64,000 nt of DNA from Prorocentrum cordatum. Lineage: Eukaryota > Sar > Dinophyceae > Prorocentrales > Prorocentraceae. The DNA lies in contig CAUYUJ010014555.1 of assembly GCA_963575745.1 (NCBI GenBank), forward strand, positions 330,871 to 394,870, given 5' to 3'. Numbering within the stretch: position 1 is the stretch's first letter; each line of letters opens with the position of its first letter. The position numbers and the translations under genes were made by a program. Shown here piece by piece: positions 63,633 to 64,000 of the stretch. Below the pieces are notes generated by a model, which worked only from the letters and a program-made list of their open reading frames with translations, was not told the DNA's origin and ran no database searches.

Positions 63633-64000
63633 TGCTTTTCCCCTGCTTTGGTCGAGATCTGGCGCTATTGTTCGGAAGGTGGTGCGCGCCCAAATCTAGT
63701 CACTCAAGTGCCTCGGTGCGGCACAGGGGAAGGAGGCCAAAACAAAATGACTTGACCCCCAATACTTGAGAGGAGGAGGGAGGGAGGAGGAGGAGGAGGA
63801 GGAGGGGAGGGAGAGGGGGAGGAGGACAAGCTAGGTGCGCTCGCGTCATATCTGACGTCCTACCCTTCCCTCCCATCCCTTACCATGGCGCTGATTTTCT
63901 CTATCCGCGGACGCGTGTCGTAGCGGACCTGTGGCTCCGCGCGCGCGTGCGTAGTGTGTGGTGGTGCACGTGCGTGCGTGCGTGCGTGCGTGCGTGCGTG
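63633..64000. other. 5' flank of element B: unique sequence, (GGA)n and (GTGC)n
   Basis: 63633-63765 may include the element's 5' leader. A GGA/GAGG tract lies at 63770-63830 and a (GTGC)n run starts at 63962 and continues past the window. No gene seen. Confidence 0.5.

Overview
The window reads as nuclear DNA of a dinoflagellate, probably a large-genome species of the Prorocentrum type; the genus is an inference. Three observations support this. A degraded copy of the dinoflagellate spliced leader is embedded at 9480-9501. The recognisable host gene, a UAP56/Sub2-type RNA helicase, is split into short exons separated by introns of up to about 15 kb. Most of the remaining DNA is GC-rich, made of non-LTR retrotransposons, short inverted-repeat elements, degenerate tandem arrays and very long (GGA)n and (TG)n tracts. 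Most long open frames in the window are artefacts of GC richness or simple repeats.

Layout. 1-5240 holds an array of about 29 copies of a 101/102-bp repeat, flanked by inverted copies of a composite 'AAGATGGCC' repeat; the right-hand copy is itself a foldback element. 5241-13410 is mostly unrecognised, with a relic spliced leader, a palindromic 113-bp tandem duplication and a few low-confidence ORFs. 13990-15000 is a GC-rich decayed retroelement end. 15440-16992 is a long (TG)n tract. 17183-20405 has another composite repeat copy, a strand-asymmetric TATGTT array and a MITE relic. 20460-26480 is non-LTR element A (minus strand: endonuclease, RT, zinc fingers), bracketed by direct repeats. 26825-35840 is rich in small inverted-repeat elements, palindromes and shared repeats. 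36367 to beyond 54540 carries at least two secure exons, and one possible exon, of a UAP56 gene on the plus strand. Its introns contain a heavily decayed element C (45670-49810, minus), a plus-strand retroelement remnant (51220-52260), minisatellites and the better preserved element B (55608-63632, minus).

Element B is the most informative transposon. From its 5' end it has an ORF1 with a zinc ribbon and coiled coil, one in-frame TGA, an endonuclease ORF, a one-base frameshift, an RT ORF, and an RNase H/zinc-finger ORF. The RT and RNase H ORFs are separated by a 1505-bp terminal-inverted-repeat transposon flanked by an exact 8-bp target duplication. Removing the insert and one duplication joins RT to RNase H in frame. 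Element C belongs to the same family. Its RT has been broken by a (TATG)n tract at catalytic motif A, and its RT/RNase H linker is broken by an inverted-repeat-bordered (GGA)n cassette.

No rRNA, tRNA, CRISPR array, bacterial operon or viral genome was seen. Homology calls rest on recognising motifs by eye; no database search was run.
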